From JBFLYE01 sp040756715 [NCBI: bacterium] (lineage in GTDB: Bacteria; UBA9089; UBA9088): 10,211 nucleotides of DNA. Positions 1-7,003 of this stretch are shown here, piece by piece. Where the stretch lies: assembly GCA_040756715.1 (NCBI GenBank), contig JBFLYE010000016.1:1-10211 (forward strand). The letters are read 5' to 3'. Position 1 is the first letter of the stretch; each line of letters starts with the position of its first letter. The notes under the pieces are model-generated. The model had not been told where the DNA came from. It did no database searches and worked only from the letters and a program-made list of their open reading frames with translations. Made by a program: the position numbers and the translations under genes.

Positions 1-12
1 TTTTCCCTTTTA

Positions 13-43
13 ATTCAAAATTCAACATTCAAAATTCATAATT
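13..43. repeat. Tandem AT-rich heptamer repeat
   Basis: Four consecutive 7-bp units can be read: ATTCAAA, ATTCAAC, ATTCAAA, ATTCATA, followed by a partial ATT. The unit boundaries are clear but the repeat is short and low in complexity. It lies in the 191-bp leader before the first gene. It could be an intergenic simple repeat of the kind scattered through AT-rich genomes. No function can be assigned from the sequence. Confidence 0.6.
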
Positions 44-149
44 TTATAAAGTTTTCCTTAAGATTATCTAAACACATACATTTTGTAAAGCGTTATGGAA
101 TTAACTATATTTTTTAAACCAAAATATCTGCACTTCTTTAAACAAAATA

Positions 150-179
150 TTGACAAAGTATTAGGCGGCAAAGTATTCT
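150..179 (+). promoter_or_regulatory. Probable sigma70-type promoter for the first GT39 gene
   Basis: A perfect -35 box TTGACA (150-155) is followed after 18 bp by TATTCT (174-179), which matches 4 of 6 positions of TATAAT. Transcription would begin around 186, only a few bases before the ATG at 192, and no Shine-Dalgarno is visible in front of that ATG, so the message may be nearly leaderless. A perfect 9-bp direct repeat, CAAAGTATT, occurs at 154-162 and 169-177, straddling the promoter elements; this could be an operator or chance. No other start codon is available in frame back to a TAG at 162. Confidence 0.45.
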
Positions 180-191
180 TTTGAAAATAAA

Positions 192-1337
192 ATGAGGGTT
201 TTTCTTATCTTCCTTGCTGGATTGGTCTTAAGGATTCTCTTCATATTTTGTTTTCCTCAGCCAGGGGTAGTAAGTGATGCTTCTGGGTATGATATGATTG
301 GCTTAAGCATTGCACAGGGTAATGGTTTTTGTATGGATGGAATTCTAACCGCAAGGAGGGAGCCGATATACCCATTGTTCTTGGCTTTTGTTTATTTTGT
401 CTTTGGACATAGCTATTTGGCGGTAAGAATCCTTCAGGCAATTATTGGGGCTTTGACCTGCATCTTTGTTTATCTTATAGGAAAAAGGATATTTGGAAAG
501 GATTGTGGAGTTTTGGCTTCCCTCTTTTGTGCATTATATCCCCATCTTATTACTACAACAGGCTTTGTCCTTACCGAGACATTGTTCACATTCTTGCTTT
601 CTGTATCTATATATTTCTTGCTAAAAGGGCTAGAAAAAAGAAAGTTTTTGATCCTTGCTGGGATATTCTTTGGTCTTTCTACACTGACAAGGTCAGTTAC
701 TATTCTTTTTCCATTTTTCTTACTTCTTTGTTTTTTGATTTTAAAGAAGAAAGGGGCAATTTTGGATTTTTGTATTATTTCTATTTTTATGACAGCTACA
801 ATAATTCCATGGACAATCAGGAATTACATAAGGTTTCATACCCTTATCCCTGTTGCCATAGGTGGTGGATATGTCTTATGGCCAGGAACCTATATTCCTT
901 GGGATGGGGATTGGAAATATTATGACCTAAGCGATATGAATAAATTGACAGAGGGACTTTCAGAGATAGAGGCAGATAAAAGGTTGACTAAAGAGGGATT
1001 AAAGAATATAAGGGAAAATCCTTTTGGCTATATTAAACTATGCATAAAAAAGGTATATAGGCTCTGGTTCTTAATCCCTGGAGGGAAAGAGGTTTTAAAG
1101 CCATATCCAAAGATAAAAATTGGCCTTGCTATTTTTCAATACCTTGTTATTTTCTTTGCCTTATTAGGGATAATCTTTGGATTAGAAAAATTAAGAGAAT
1201 ATCTTCCAATTCTTACAATTATTCTATATTTTACAGTGATTCATTCCCTTCTACTTGCTATTCCCAGATATAATTTACCTATATTTCCCTATCTTTTTCT
1301 CTTTTGTGCAAATGCTATTATTAGGATAAAGAGATGA
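192..1337 (+). CDS. GT39-family (ArnT/PMT-like) membrane glycosyltransferase, copy 1
   Basis: A 381-aa polytopic membrane protein. It starts with a transmembrane helix (about residues 3-22), then an extracytoplasmic loop with aspartates at 29 and 34 (SDASGYD), the position where GT39 enzymes carry their catalytic acid. Next come the family motif RREPIYP, an FG-SYLAVR-LQ segment and the LIGKRIFG helix end. A conserved IIPWTIRNYIRF lies near residue 210, and hydrophobic helices fill the C-terminus. GT39 proteins transfer a sugar from a polyprenyl-phosphate donor to an acceptor (protein, lipid A or glycan) on the outer face of the membrane. It lacks a large soluble C-terminal domain. It is a close paralogue of the next gene and overlaps it by ATGA. 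Family assignment is firm; donor and acceptor are unknown. Confidence 0.85.
   Translation: MRVFLIFLAGLVLRILFIFCFPQPGVVSDASGYDMIGLSIAQGNGFCMDGILTARREPIYPLFLAFVYFVFGHSYLAVRILQAIIGALTCIFVYLIGKRIFGKDCGVLASLFCALYPHLITTTGFVLTETLFTFLLSVSIYFLLKGLEKRKFLILAGIFFGLSTLTRSVTILFPFFLLLCFLILKKKGAILDFCIISIFMTATIIPWTIRNYIRFHTLIPVAIGGGYVLWPGTYIPWDGDWKYYDLSDMNKLTEGLSEIEADKRLTKEGLKNIRENPFGYIKLCIKKVYRLWFLIPGGKEVLKPYPKIKIGLAIFQYLVIFFALLGIIFGLEKLREYLPILTIILYFTVIHSLLLAIPRYNLPIFPYLFLFCANAIIRIKR
400..458 (+). repeat. 59-bp tract perfectly shared with the paralogous gene (copy A)
   Basis: Bases 400-458 are identical to 1557-1615, offset by 1157 bp. They encode the segment FGHSYLAVRILQAIIGALT in both GT39 proteins. The surrounding sequence is visibly diverged, including at silent positions, so the uninterrupted identity stands out. 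A shorter 17-bp identity (348-364 = 1505-1521) lies at the same offset. Confidence 0.85.
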
Positions 1338-2515
1338 AAAGGGAAATAATCTCAATATCCCTTATCTTTTTTATTGGATTGCTCCTGAGGTTATCCTTTG
1401 TTTTCTTCTATATTCAACCATATGTAACCGATGATGCAAAACAATATGATGAAATTGCCTTGAGTATTTCTCAAAACAAGGGTTTTTGCCTTGAGGGAGT
1501 TCCTACCGCAAGGAGGGAGCCCATTTATCCTCTATTTTTATCTACAATTTACTTTATCTTTGGACATAGCTATTTGGCGGTAAGAATCCTTCAGGCAATT
1601 ATTGGGGCTTTGACCCTTGTGATTATTTATCTTATAGGGAAAAGAATCTTTGGGTTTTATTGTGGGGTTTTAGCAGGATTATACTGTGCAATATATCCCT
1701 TTTTTATAGGCCATATAGGGCTTCTCTATACAGAAATCTTCTTTACATTCCTCCTTGCCATATCAACCTATTCTTTAATTGAAGCCTGGGAAAAAGAAAA
1801 AATAAAGAACTACATTTATTCGGGAATATTCTTTGGTATTTCTACCTTAACCCGGGGAATTACCATTCTCTTTCCATTTTTCTTATTTTTTATTTTTTTA
1901 ATTTTTAAAAAAAGGATTATTAATCTTCTTATCTTCTCTCTTGCTTTTGCAATGGTAATTATACCCTGGACAATCAGAAACTATATAAGATTTAATGTAT
2001 TTCTTCCTATTAGATGGGGTGGTGGTCATGCATTTTGGCAGGATATTGCTGTAGCTAATGACGAAAGATGGAAAACCCAATCCGCCGGTAATGAAGAGGT
2101 TATAACTCATTACTCCTCTTCTCCTATTGAGTCAGATAAAAAATTCTATCGAGAAGGGATTTACTATATAAAGAAAAATCCAAAGGGTTATATTAAGGTA
2201 TGCCTAAAGAGATTACATGGGCTTTTCTTTGGAATTCCTGCAGGAACTAGGCTTTTGAAGCCAGGTCCAAAAATGATAAAACTGGGTCTTATATTGTCTC
2301 AGTATACAGTTCTTCTCTTTGGATTGTTGGGAATTATAATTAAAATAAGAAAATATAAGATTTCTCTTCCCCTTTTTATAATCATTCTCTATTTTACCCT
2401 GATGCATTCCTTTCTTTTTCCAGGTGAACCAAGATTTTATTTGCCTGTAATACCCTATTTTTCAATATTTTGTGCAGAGGCTGTCATTACAATTTTAAGG
2501 TATTTTAAAAGATGA
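1334..2515 (+). CDS. GT39-family (ArnT/PMT-like) membrane glycosyltransferase, copy 2
   Basis: A 393-aa paralogue of the preceding gene with the same layout. It has an N-terminal transmembrane helix, a first external loop with acidic residues D33, D34 and D39 (VTDDAKQYDE), ARREPIYPLFL, the SYLAVRILQAIIGALT block, an ALYP-like AIYPFF, IIPWTIRNYIRF and then a C-terminal run of hydrophobic helices. It is expected to move a sugar from a polyprenyl-phosphate carrier to an exported acceptor. The loop after IIPWTIRNYIRF differs from copy 1 (GGGHAFWQD against GGGYVLWPG), as expected if the two enzymes recognise different acceptors or donors; that is inference. It starts at ATG within the ATGA overlap with copy 1 and ends in another ATGA overlap with the GT2 gene, so the three are probably translated from one message. 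Confidence 0.85.
   Translation: MKREIISISLIFFIGLLLRLSFVFFYIQPYVTDDAKQYDEIALSISQNKGFCLEGVPTARREPIYPLFLSTIYFIFGHSYLAVRILQAIIGALTLVIIYLIGKRIFGFYCGVLAGLYCAIYPFFIGHIGLLYTEIFFTFLLAISTYSLIEAWEKEKIKNYIYSGIFFGISTLTRGITILFPFFLFFIFLIFKKRIINLLIFSLAFAMVIIPWTIRNYIRFNVFLPIRWGGGHAFWQDIAVANDERWKTQSAGNEEVITHYSSSPIESDKKFYREGIYYIKKNPKGYIKVCLKRLHGLFFGIPAGTRLLKPGPKMIKLGLILSQYTVLLFGLLGIIIKIRKYKISLPLFIIILYFTLMHSFLFPGEPRFYLPVIPYFSIFCAEAVITILRYFKR
1557..1615 (+). repeat. 59-bp tract perfectly shared with the paralogous gene (copy B)
   Basis: This is the second copy of the tract at 400-458, in the same codon phase of the downstream GT39 gene. The base just outside differs on each side (399 G against 1556 A; 459 T against 1616 C). 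Confidence 0.85.
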
Positions 2516-3189
2516 AGCTTTCTGTAATTATGCCGGTTTATAATGAGAAAGATACAATAGAAAAGATAATAAAAAAAATAGAAGCGGTTAATCTTTCAAA
2601 AGAGATTATCATCATTGACGATTATTCAAGTGATGGAACAAGGGAGATTATAGAGAGAATAGAGAATAAGAATGTTATCAAGATCTTTCAAAAAGAAAAT
2701 AAAGGAAAAGGCTCTGCAATAAGGGCAGGGTTGGAAAGGGCATCGGGTGATATAATCATCATTCAGGATGGTGATTTGGAATATTCTCCAGAGGATTATT
2801 ATAAGCTTGTTAAGCCTATTATGGAAGGAAAAGCAAGCGTTGTTTATGGCTCGCGTGTTTTGGGGAAGGGTAAGTTTTCTTATTTAAGATATGCCTTAGG
2901 GGGTAAATTTCTTTCTTTTCTTACAAACATCCTTTATGGCTCACATATTACAGATGAACCAACCTGTTACAAAGTTTTTAAGGCCGAGGTCATAAAGTCT
3001 ATAAACCTTAAATGCAAAAGGTTTGAATTCTGCCCTGAGGTTACAGCCAAAGTCTTAAAGAAAGGTTATAAAATTTTAGAGCTTCCCATATCTTACTATC
3101 CAAGAAAAATAGAGGAGGGGAAAAAAATAAACTATAAGGATGGGCTAAAAGCAATATGGACACTTATAAAATATAGGTTTTTTGATTAA
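2512..3189 (+). CDS. DPM1-like GT2 polyprenyl-phosphate glycosyltransferase
   Basis: A 225-aa GT-A fold enzyme of the dolichyl-/polyprenyl-phosphate mannosyltransferase type. It begins directly with the nucleotide-binding strand LSVIMPVYNE (3-12) and carries DDYSSDGT (36-43), the segment NKGKGSAIRAG (63-73) and the metal-binding QDGDLEYSPED (85-95; DGD at 86-88). GSR near residue 113 and DEPTCYKVF follow, and then FEFCPEVTAKV and ELPISYYPR near the C-terminus. These are the landmarks of the DPMS family rather than of chain-building GT2 enzymes. It has no C-terminal membrane helices. It would charge a polyprenyl phosphate with a sugar from a nucleotide donor at the cytoplasmic face. The two upstream GT39 enzymes are the obvious users, and the ATGA overlap supports co-expression. 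The sugar cannot be read from sequence. Confidence 0.85.
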   Translation: MKLSVIMPVYNEKDTIEKIIKKIEAVNLSKEIIIIDDYSSDGTREIIERIENKNVIKIFQKENKGKGSAIRAGLERASGDIIIIQDGDLEYSPEDYYKLVKPIMEGKASVVYGSRVLGKGKFSYLRYALGGKFLSFLTNILYGSHITDEPTCYKVFKAEVIKSINLKCKRFEFCPEVTAKVLKKGYKILELPISYYPRKIEEGKKINYKDGLKAIWTLIKYRFFD

Positions 3190-3207
3190 ATTTTGCTTTA
3201 TAAAAAC

Positions 3208-3235
3208 TAAAGAAAATGGTTTATTTAGCCGATAA
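3208..3235 (+). promoter_or_regulatory. Sigma28 (FliA)-like promoter
   Basis: In the gap after the DPM1-like gene, TAAAGAAA (3208-3215) is followed by 12 bp and then a perfect GCCGATAA (3228-3235). The enterobacterial sigma28 consensus is TAAAGTTT, 11 bp, GCCGATAA, so the -10 matches 8 of 8, the -35 about 5 of 8, and the spacing is one base long. Transcription would start near 3242 and leave an untranslated leader of about 90 nt before the ATG at 3333. The match is seen in the sequence; use by a sigma28 factor is inference, since no sigma or flagellar structural gene is in the window. Confidence 0.4.
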
Positions 3236-3332
3236 AAAGAATAGAAAATGTTGTCCTGATAGTCTGTTGTCTGATTTTTCCTTAAAAACCAATTTTATTT
3301 GCGTATTATGTTAGTTATAGGCAAAAAGGGAA

Positions 3333-3848
3333 ATGAAAAATGTCCTCAATATACTAAATGAATTGAAGGATAAGGGTTTAATAAAGGATTATGCCATTGG
3401 TGGTGCAATAGGTGCTTTAAGATGGACTCAACCATTTTTTACTGAAGATTTAGATATATTTATTATTCTCAAAAAAGAAAGAGGAGAAAAAGAATTGATT
3501 ATATTATCACCTGTCTATGAGTATCTTAAAAAGAAAGGTTATACCTGGAAAGGGCATTGGATAATTATAGAAGGTGTGCCAGTTGATATATTTCCGGCTG
3601 ACGAACTTGAAAAAGAAGCAATAGAAGATGCAAAAGAAACAGAGTATGAAGGGACAAAGACAAAGGTAATGACACCGGAATATCTGGTAGCATTATTCTT
3701 AAGGGCATTTAGGGAGAAAGATAAAAGAAAAATAGAGATGATATTAAAACAGACGGATGTGGATAAAGAGAAACTTGATGAAATTCTAAATAAATATGGT
3801 TTAACTGAAAAGTTTAGTAAGTTCAAGAAAAGGTATTATGGGAAATAA
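3333..3848 (+). CDS. Small MNT/AbiEii-like nucleotidyltransferase
   Basis: A 171-aa protein with a minimal nucleotidyltransferase core. GGA (23-25) replaces the usual GS helix start, TEDLDIFI gives the metal-binding pair D39 and D41, and VPVDIFP supplies a third carboxylate at D85. The C-terminal half is helical and lysine/glutamate-rich (MTPEYLVALFLRAF, then KKRYYGK), as in AbiEii/MenT-like and related stand-alone nucleotidyltransferases. Such enzymes transfer a nucleotide or NMP to RNA or protein targets; several are toxins paired with a small antitoxin. The catalytic acids appear intact, so an active enzyme is likely. It overlaps the next small gene by 11 bp. The RBS is modest (AAAGGG, 2 nt from the ATG). 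Whether this is a toxin, a kanamycin-type nucleotidyltransferase relative or a housekeeping enzyme cannot be decided here. Confidence 0.7.
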   Translation: MKNVLNILNELKDKGLIKDYAIGGAIGALRWTQPFFTEDLDIFIILKKERGEKELIILSPVYEYLKKKGYTWKGHWIIIEGVPVDIFPADELEKEAIEDAKETEYEGTKTKVMTPEYLVALFLRAFREKDKRKIEMILKQTDVDKEKLDEILNKYGLTEKFSKFKKRYYGK

Positions 3849-4029
3849 TCAAAAAATTGTTATAGACAGTAGAATATTAACTAAAAAAGAATTGTTTAGA
3901 GAAAAAGAAAAATTCCGCAAAGAACGGGCTAAACTTACTTTTAATGAAAAAATAAAGGCACTTGTTCAATTACAACAGCTTGCAGTTAGCTGGGGAGGTA
4001 AAAAGGATGTAATTGTATGGAAAATATAA
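3838..4029 (+). CDS. Small charged partner protein of the nucleotidyltransferase
   Basis: A 63-aa basic protein I do not recognise by name. A central helix-forming stretch rich in Lys, Arg and Glu (KKELFREKEKFRKERAKL, about residues 16-33) leads into TFNEKIKALVQLQQLAV, and the protein ends in VIVWKI. I see no signal peptide, membrane helix or clear DNA-binding motif. Small proteins of this kind, with an EKIK-LVQLQ helix and a terminal V-W-like tail, commonly accompany MNT-type nucleotidyltransferases; this is from memory and not checked by search. It overlaps the nucleotidyltransferase by 11 bp and the downstream aminotransferase by 13 bp, which strengthens the case that it is translated. An antitoxin or cofactor role is inference. 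Confidence 0.65.
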   Translation: MGNNQKIVIDSRILTKKELFREKEKFRKERAKLTFNEKIKALVQLQQLAVSWGGKKDVIVWKI

Positions 4030-5150
4030 AATTATCAAAATCAATTGTGGGAGAGGAAGAAAAAAGGGCATTGGCAGAGGTGATTGATGAATCTTATCTT
4101 GGAATGGGACAATTCACTAAGAAATTTGAAGATAAGCTTGCCAGATACCTGGGAGTTAAGGAAGTTATCTGTGTAAATTCAGGAACCTCTGCTTTACACC
4201 TTTCCCTTATGTCAATATTAAAACCAGGGGATGAGGTATTAGTTCAATCTCTGACTTTTGTGGCATGTTATCAGGCAATATCTGCCTGTTTTGCCATTCC
4301 CATCTCTTGTGAAATTGACCCAAAGACTTGTTTAATCGACTTAAATGATGCAAAGAAAAGGATTACTAATAAAACAAAGGCAATAATGCCGGTTCACTAT
4401 GCAGGAAGGGTTGGAGATTTAGATAAAATATATGACTTTGCAAGGGAATACAAATTAAGGGTAATCGAGGATGCCTCCCATAGCTTTGGGACAACCTATA
4501 AAGGCAAGAAAGTGGGTTCTATAGGGGATATTGTCTGCTTTAGCTTTGATGGCATAAAGAACATAACCTGTGGTGAAGGAGGGGCAATTGTTTCACAGGA
4601 CAATAGTGTTCTGGAATACATTAAAGATGCAAGGTTGTTGGGTATTCATAAGGATACACAAAAGCGGTATCAAGGATTAAGGAGTTGGAAATTTGATGTT
4701 AGCCATCAGGGCTATAGATACCATATGAGCAATCTTTTTGCTGCTATTGGATTGGTTCAGTTAGATAGGCTTGAAGCCGAGTTTAAACCTGCTCGCCAAA
4801 GAATAGCAAAATACTATCAGAAAATGCTTAGGCCGATTAAGGGGATATTGCTCTTTGAAGATGATTATGAACAAACCATTCCCCATATATTTCCCATCAG
4901 GGTATTGGATGGTAAAAGGGATCTTTTAAGAGAATATTTAATGGATTCTGGCATTGAATGTGGCATACATTACTACCCAAATCATTTACTAACCTATTAC
5001 GGCAACCTAAAGGGGAAGTTGCCAGTTACAGAGAAAATATATAACCAATTACTCTCTATTCCCCTCCATCCTGGATTGACAGAGGAAGATCGGGAATATA
5101 TTATAGAGAATATAAGAAAGTTTTTTGAAACTACAGGAGGGAAAAAATGA
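4017..5150 (+). CDS. PLP-dependent DegT/DnrJ/EryC1/StrS-family sugar aminotransferase
   Basis: A 377-aa fold-type I aminotransferase of full family length. It has the N-terminal LSKSIVGEEEK, the phosphate-binding NSGTSALHLSL (54-64), LTFVA, PVHYAGRVGD (125-134), the PLP-N1 aspartate in IEDASHSFG (D152), and FDGIKNITCGEGGAI, which holds the Schiff-base lysine K181. YRYHMSNLFAAIGLVQL and a C-terminal HYYPNHL then LSIPLHPGLTEED complete the family pattern. Having Lys rather than His at position 181 marks it as an aminotransferase and not an RfbH-type CDP-4-keto-6-deoxyglucose 3-dehydrase. It probably aminates a keto-deoxysugar made by the downstream RfbF and RfbG. The start is supported by AAGGA (4003-4007). 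It overlaps rfbF by ATGA. Confidence 0.9.
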   Translation: MENIKLSKSIVGEEEKRALAEVIDESYLGMGQFTKKFEDKLARYLGVKEVICVNSGTSALHLSLMSILKPGDEVLVQSLTFVACYQAISACFAIPISCEIDPKTCLIDLNDAKKRITNKTKAIMPVHYAGRVGDLDKIYDFAREYKLRVIEDASHSFGTTYKGKKVGSIGDIVCFSFDGIKNITCGEGGAIVSQDNSVLEYIKDARLLGIHKDTQKRYQGLRSWKFDVSHQGYRYHMSNLFAAIGLVQLDRLEAEFKPARQRIAKYYQKMLRPIKGILLFEDDYEQTIPHIFPIRVLDGKRDLLREYLMDSGIECGIHYYPNHLLTYYGNLKGKLPVTEKIYNQLLSIPLHPGLTEEDREYIIENIRKFFETTGGKK

Positions 5151-5920
5151 AGGTGGTAATTTTGGCGGGTGGATTTGGAACAAGGCTAACTGAGGAGACA
5201 ATTGTTAAGCCAAAGCCAATGGTTGAGATAGGAGGAAAGCCCATTTTGTGGCATATTATGAATATCTATTCCTCGCAGGGATTCAAGGAATTTATCATTG
5301 CATTAGGCTATAAGGGTGAATACATAAAAGAATATTTCTTGAATTATTACAATTTCCAAAGCGACCTTACAATTTCTTTGAAAACAGGTGAGGTTTCAGC
5401 CTCAAAGAAGTGTTATAGGGATTGGATTGTCCATTTAATTGACACGGGGATTAGTAGTATGACAGGAGGTAGACTGTTTAATCTAAAAGAGCATTTAAAA
5501 GGCGAAAGATTTATGTTGACATATGGGGATGGCGTTGCTAATATTGATCTAAAAAGGCTTTTAAAATTCCATAAATCCCACAAAAAGATTGCTACGATAA
5601 CCGCGGTAAGGCCTACCGCAAGATTTGGAAAAATAGTATTTACGGGCAATAGAGTAAAGGAATTCAAGGAAAAGCCGCAAACCGGAGAGGGATGGATAAA
5701 TGGAGGATTTTTTGTCTTTGAGCCTTTTGTTTTTGATTACCTTATGAGCGAGGAGAGCGTATTAGAGGCAGAACCATTGGAAAATCTTGCAAAAGATGGA
5801 CAGTTAATGGCTTATAAGCATGAAGGCTTCTGGCAATGTATGGATACATTAAGGGATAAACAATTCCTTGAGAAACTGTGGAAAGAAGGAAATGCACCGT
5901 GGAAGATATGGGAAGATTAG
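5147..5920 (+). CDS. rfbF: Glucose-1-phosphate cytidylyltransferase
   Basis: A 257-aa protein of the normal RfbF length. It makes CDP-glucose and pyrophosphate from CTP and glucose 1-phosphate in the cytoplasm. Visible are the nucleotide-binding LAGGFGTRLTEET (6-18), KPKPMVEIGGKPILWHIM (21-38), the metal aspartate in LTYGDGVAN (D128), the TAVRPTARFGKI strand, EKPQTGEGWINGGFFVF, and the highly characteristic GFWQCMDTLRDK near residue 230. It carries an excellent ribosome site, AGGAGGG at 5135-5141, 5 nt before the ATG. It overlaps the aminotransferase by ATGA and abuts rfbG without a gap. Identification is secure. Confidence 0.96.
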   Translation: MKVVILAGGFGTRLTEETIVKPKPMVEIGGKPILWHIMNIYSSQGFKEFIIALGYKGEYIKEYFLNYYNFQSDLTISLKTGEVSASKKCYRDWIVHLIDTGISSMTGGRLFNLKEHLKGERFMLTYGDGVANIDLKRLLKFHKSHKKIATITAVRPTARFGKIVFTGNRVKEFKEKPQTGEGWINGGFFVFEPFVFDYLMSEESVLEAEPLENLAKDGQLMAYKHEGFWQCMDTLRDKQFLEKLWKEGNAPWKIWED

Positions 5921-7003
5921 ATGTTTCAAGAAATATATAAAGATAAAACAGTTTTACTGACAGGCCATACAGGCTTTAAAGGGTCATGGTTGACCATATG
6001 GTTAACCCTTTTAGGAGCAAAGGTTGTAGGATATTCTTCCTATCTTCCCTCTAATCCTTGCAATTTTGCTGTATGCAATCTAGGAAATCGTATTGAGGAT
6101 ATTGAGGGCGATATCAGGGATATAGGGAAAATGACTGATGTGTTTATGAAATATATGCCTGAGGTTGTCTTTCATCTTGCTGCACAACCAATAGTAAGAA
6201 AATCCTATGAAGACCCTAAACTTACATTTGATACAAATATCGGTGGCACGGTTAATGTGCTTGAATGTATCCGTAGAACACCAAGCATAAAATCTGCCGT
6301 TATAATCACAAGCGATAAATGTTATCAGAATGTTGAATGGGTATGGGGCTATCGAGAGAATGACCGGTTAGGAGGCGATGATCCCTATAGTGCTTCAAAG
6401 GCATGTGCTGAAATGGTGTGTAATGCTTATATTAAGTCTTTTTTTAAAGACTCAGCAAGGGTTGCTACGACAAGGGCGGGTAATGTAATAGGAGGAGGAG
6501 ATTGGGCTGAGGGTCGGATTATACCTGATTGTGTTAGGGCATGGTCAGAAGATAGAGAAGTTCTTGTGAGAAACCCTCATTCAACAAGGCCATGGCAGCA
6601 TGTTTTAGAGCCACTGAGTGGTTATTTATGGCTGGGAGCAAATTTATTGTCCAATAGGTTTCACGGTGAGGCATTTAATTTTGGTCCGGAGCAAAAAATC
6701 AATAGCTCGGTTAAAGAGCTTATTGAAACATTTATTTCATATTGGGGAAATGCAGGCTGGAAGAGTGAGCAATCCGAGGTTAACAAAAAAGAGAGTAAAT
6801 TATTAAAACTTTCCTGTGATAAGGCATTACATTTATTAAAATGGCATCCTGTGCTTTCATTTGATGAGACAGTCAGACTGACTGCAGAATGGTATAAGGC
6901 TTATTATGGAGGGAATAGGGATATGTATAATTTTTCACTTGAACAAATAGACTATTATATCTCTGCTGCAACAAAACAAAATCTATTGTGGGTAAAGGTA
7001 TGA
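5921..7003 (+). CDS. rfbG: CDP-glucose 4,6-dehydratase
   Basis: A 360-aa extended short-chain dehydrogenase/reductase that converts CDP-D-glucose to CDP-4-keto-6-deoxy-D-glucose using tightly bound NAD. The Rossmann motif reads TGHTGFKGSWL (14-24), the form typical of RfbG. FHLAAQP (84-90), the TSDKCYQN active-site strand (T130, D132, K133), the YxxxK pair in DPYSASKA (Y156, K160), RAGNVIGGGDWAEGRI and RPWQHVLEPLSGY follow. All catalytic residues I can identify are present. It begins at the base after the rfbF stop codon and ends in an ATGA overlap with the epimerase gene. In the classical pathway RfbH would act next; here no RfbH gene follows. Confidence 0.95.
   Translation: MFQEIYKDKTVLLTGHTGFKGSWLTIWLTLLGAKVVGYSSYLPSNPCNFAVCNLGNRIEDIEGDIRDIGKMTDVFMKYMPEVVFHLAAQPIVRKSYEDPKLTFDTNIGGTVNVLECIRRTPSIKSAVIITSDKCYQNVEWVWGYRENDRLGGDDPYSASKACAEMVCNAYIKSFFKDSARVATTRAGNVIGGGDWAEGRIIPDCVRAWSEDREVLVRNPHSTRPWQHVLEPLSGYLWLGANLLSNRFHGEAFNFGPEQKINSSVKELIETFISYWGNAGWKSEQSEVNKKESKLLKLSCDKALHLLKWHPVLSFDETVRLTAEWYKAYYGGNRDMYNFSLEQIDYYISAATKQNLLWVKV

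Noticed and set aside
503-925. A 140-codon open frame overlapping the first GT39 gene on the same strand
   Set aside because: It lies wholly inside a well-supported membrane-protein gene in another frame, has an aromatic-rich composition typical of a frame-shifted hydrophobic gene, and shows no motif.
3270-3290. AT-rich hairpin (GATTTTT, CCTT, AAAAACC) in the gap before the nucleotidyltransferase
   Set aside because: The stem is A-T with one mismatch and has no clear T tract at a terminator distance; it is too weak to call a terminator.
6988-6999. GTG start for the epimerase four codons before ATG 7000
   Set aside because: ATG 7000 gives the ATGA stop-start overlap used elsewhere in the operon and a normal family N-terminus.
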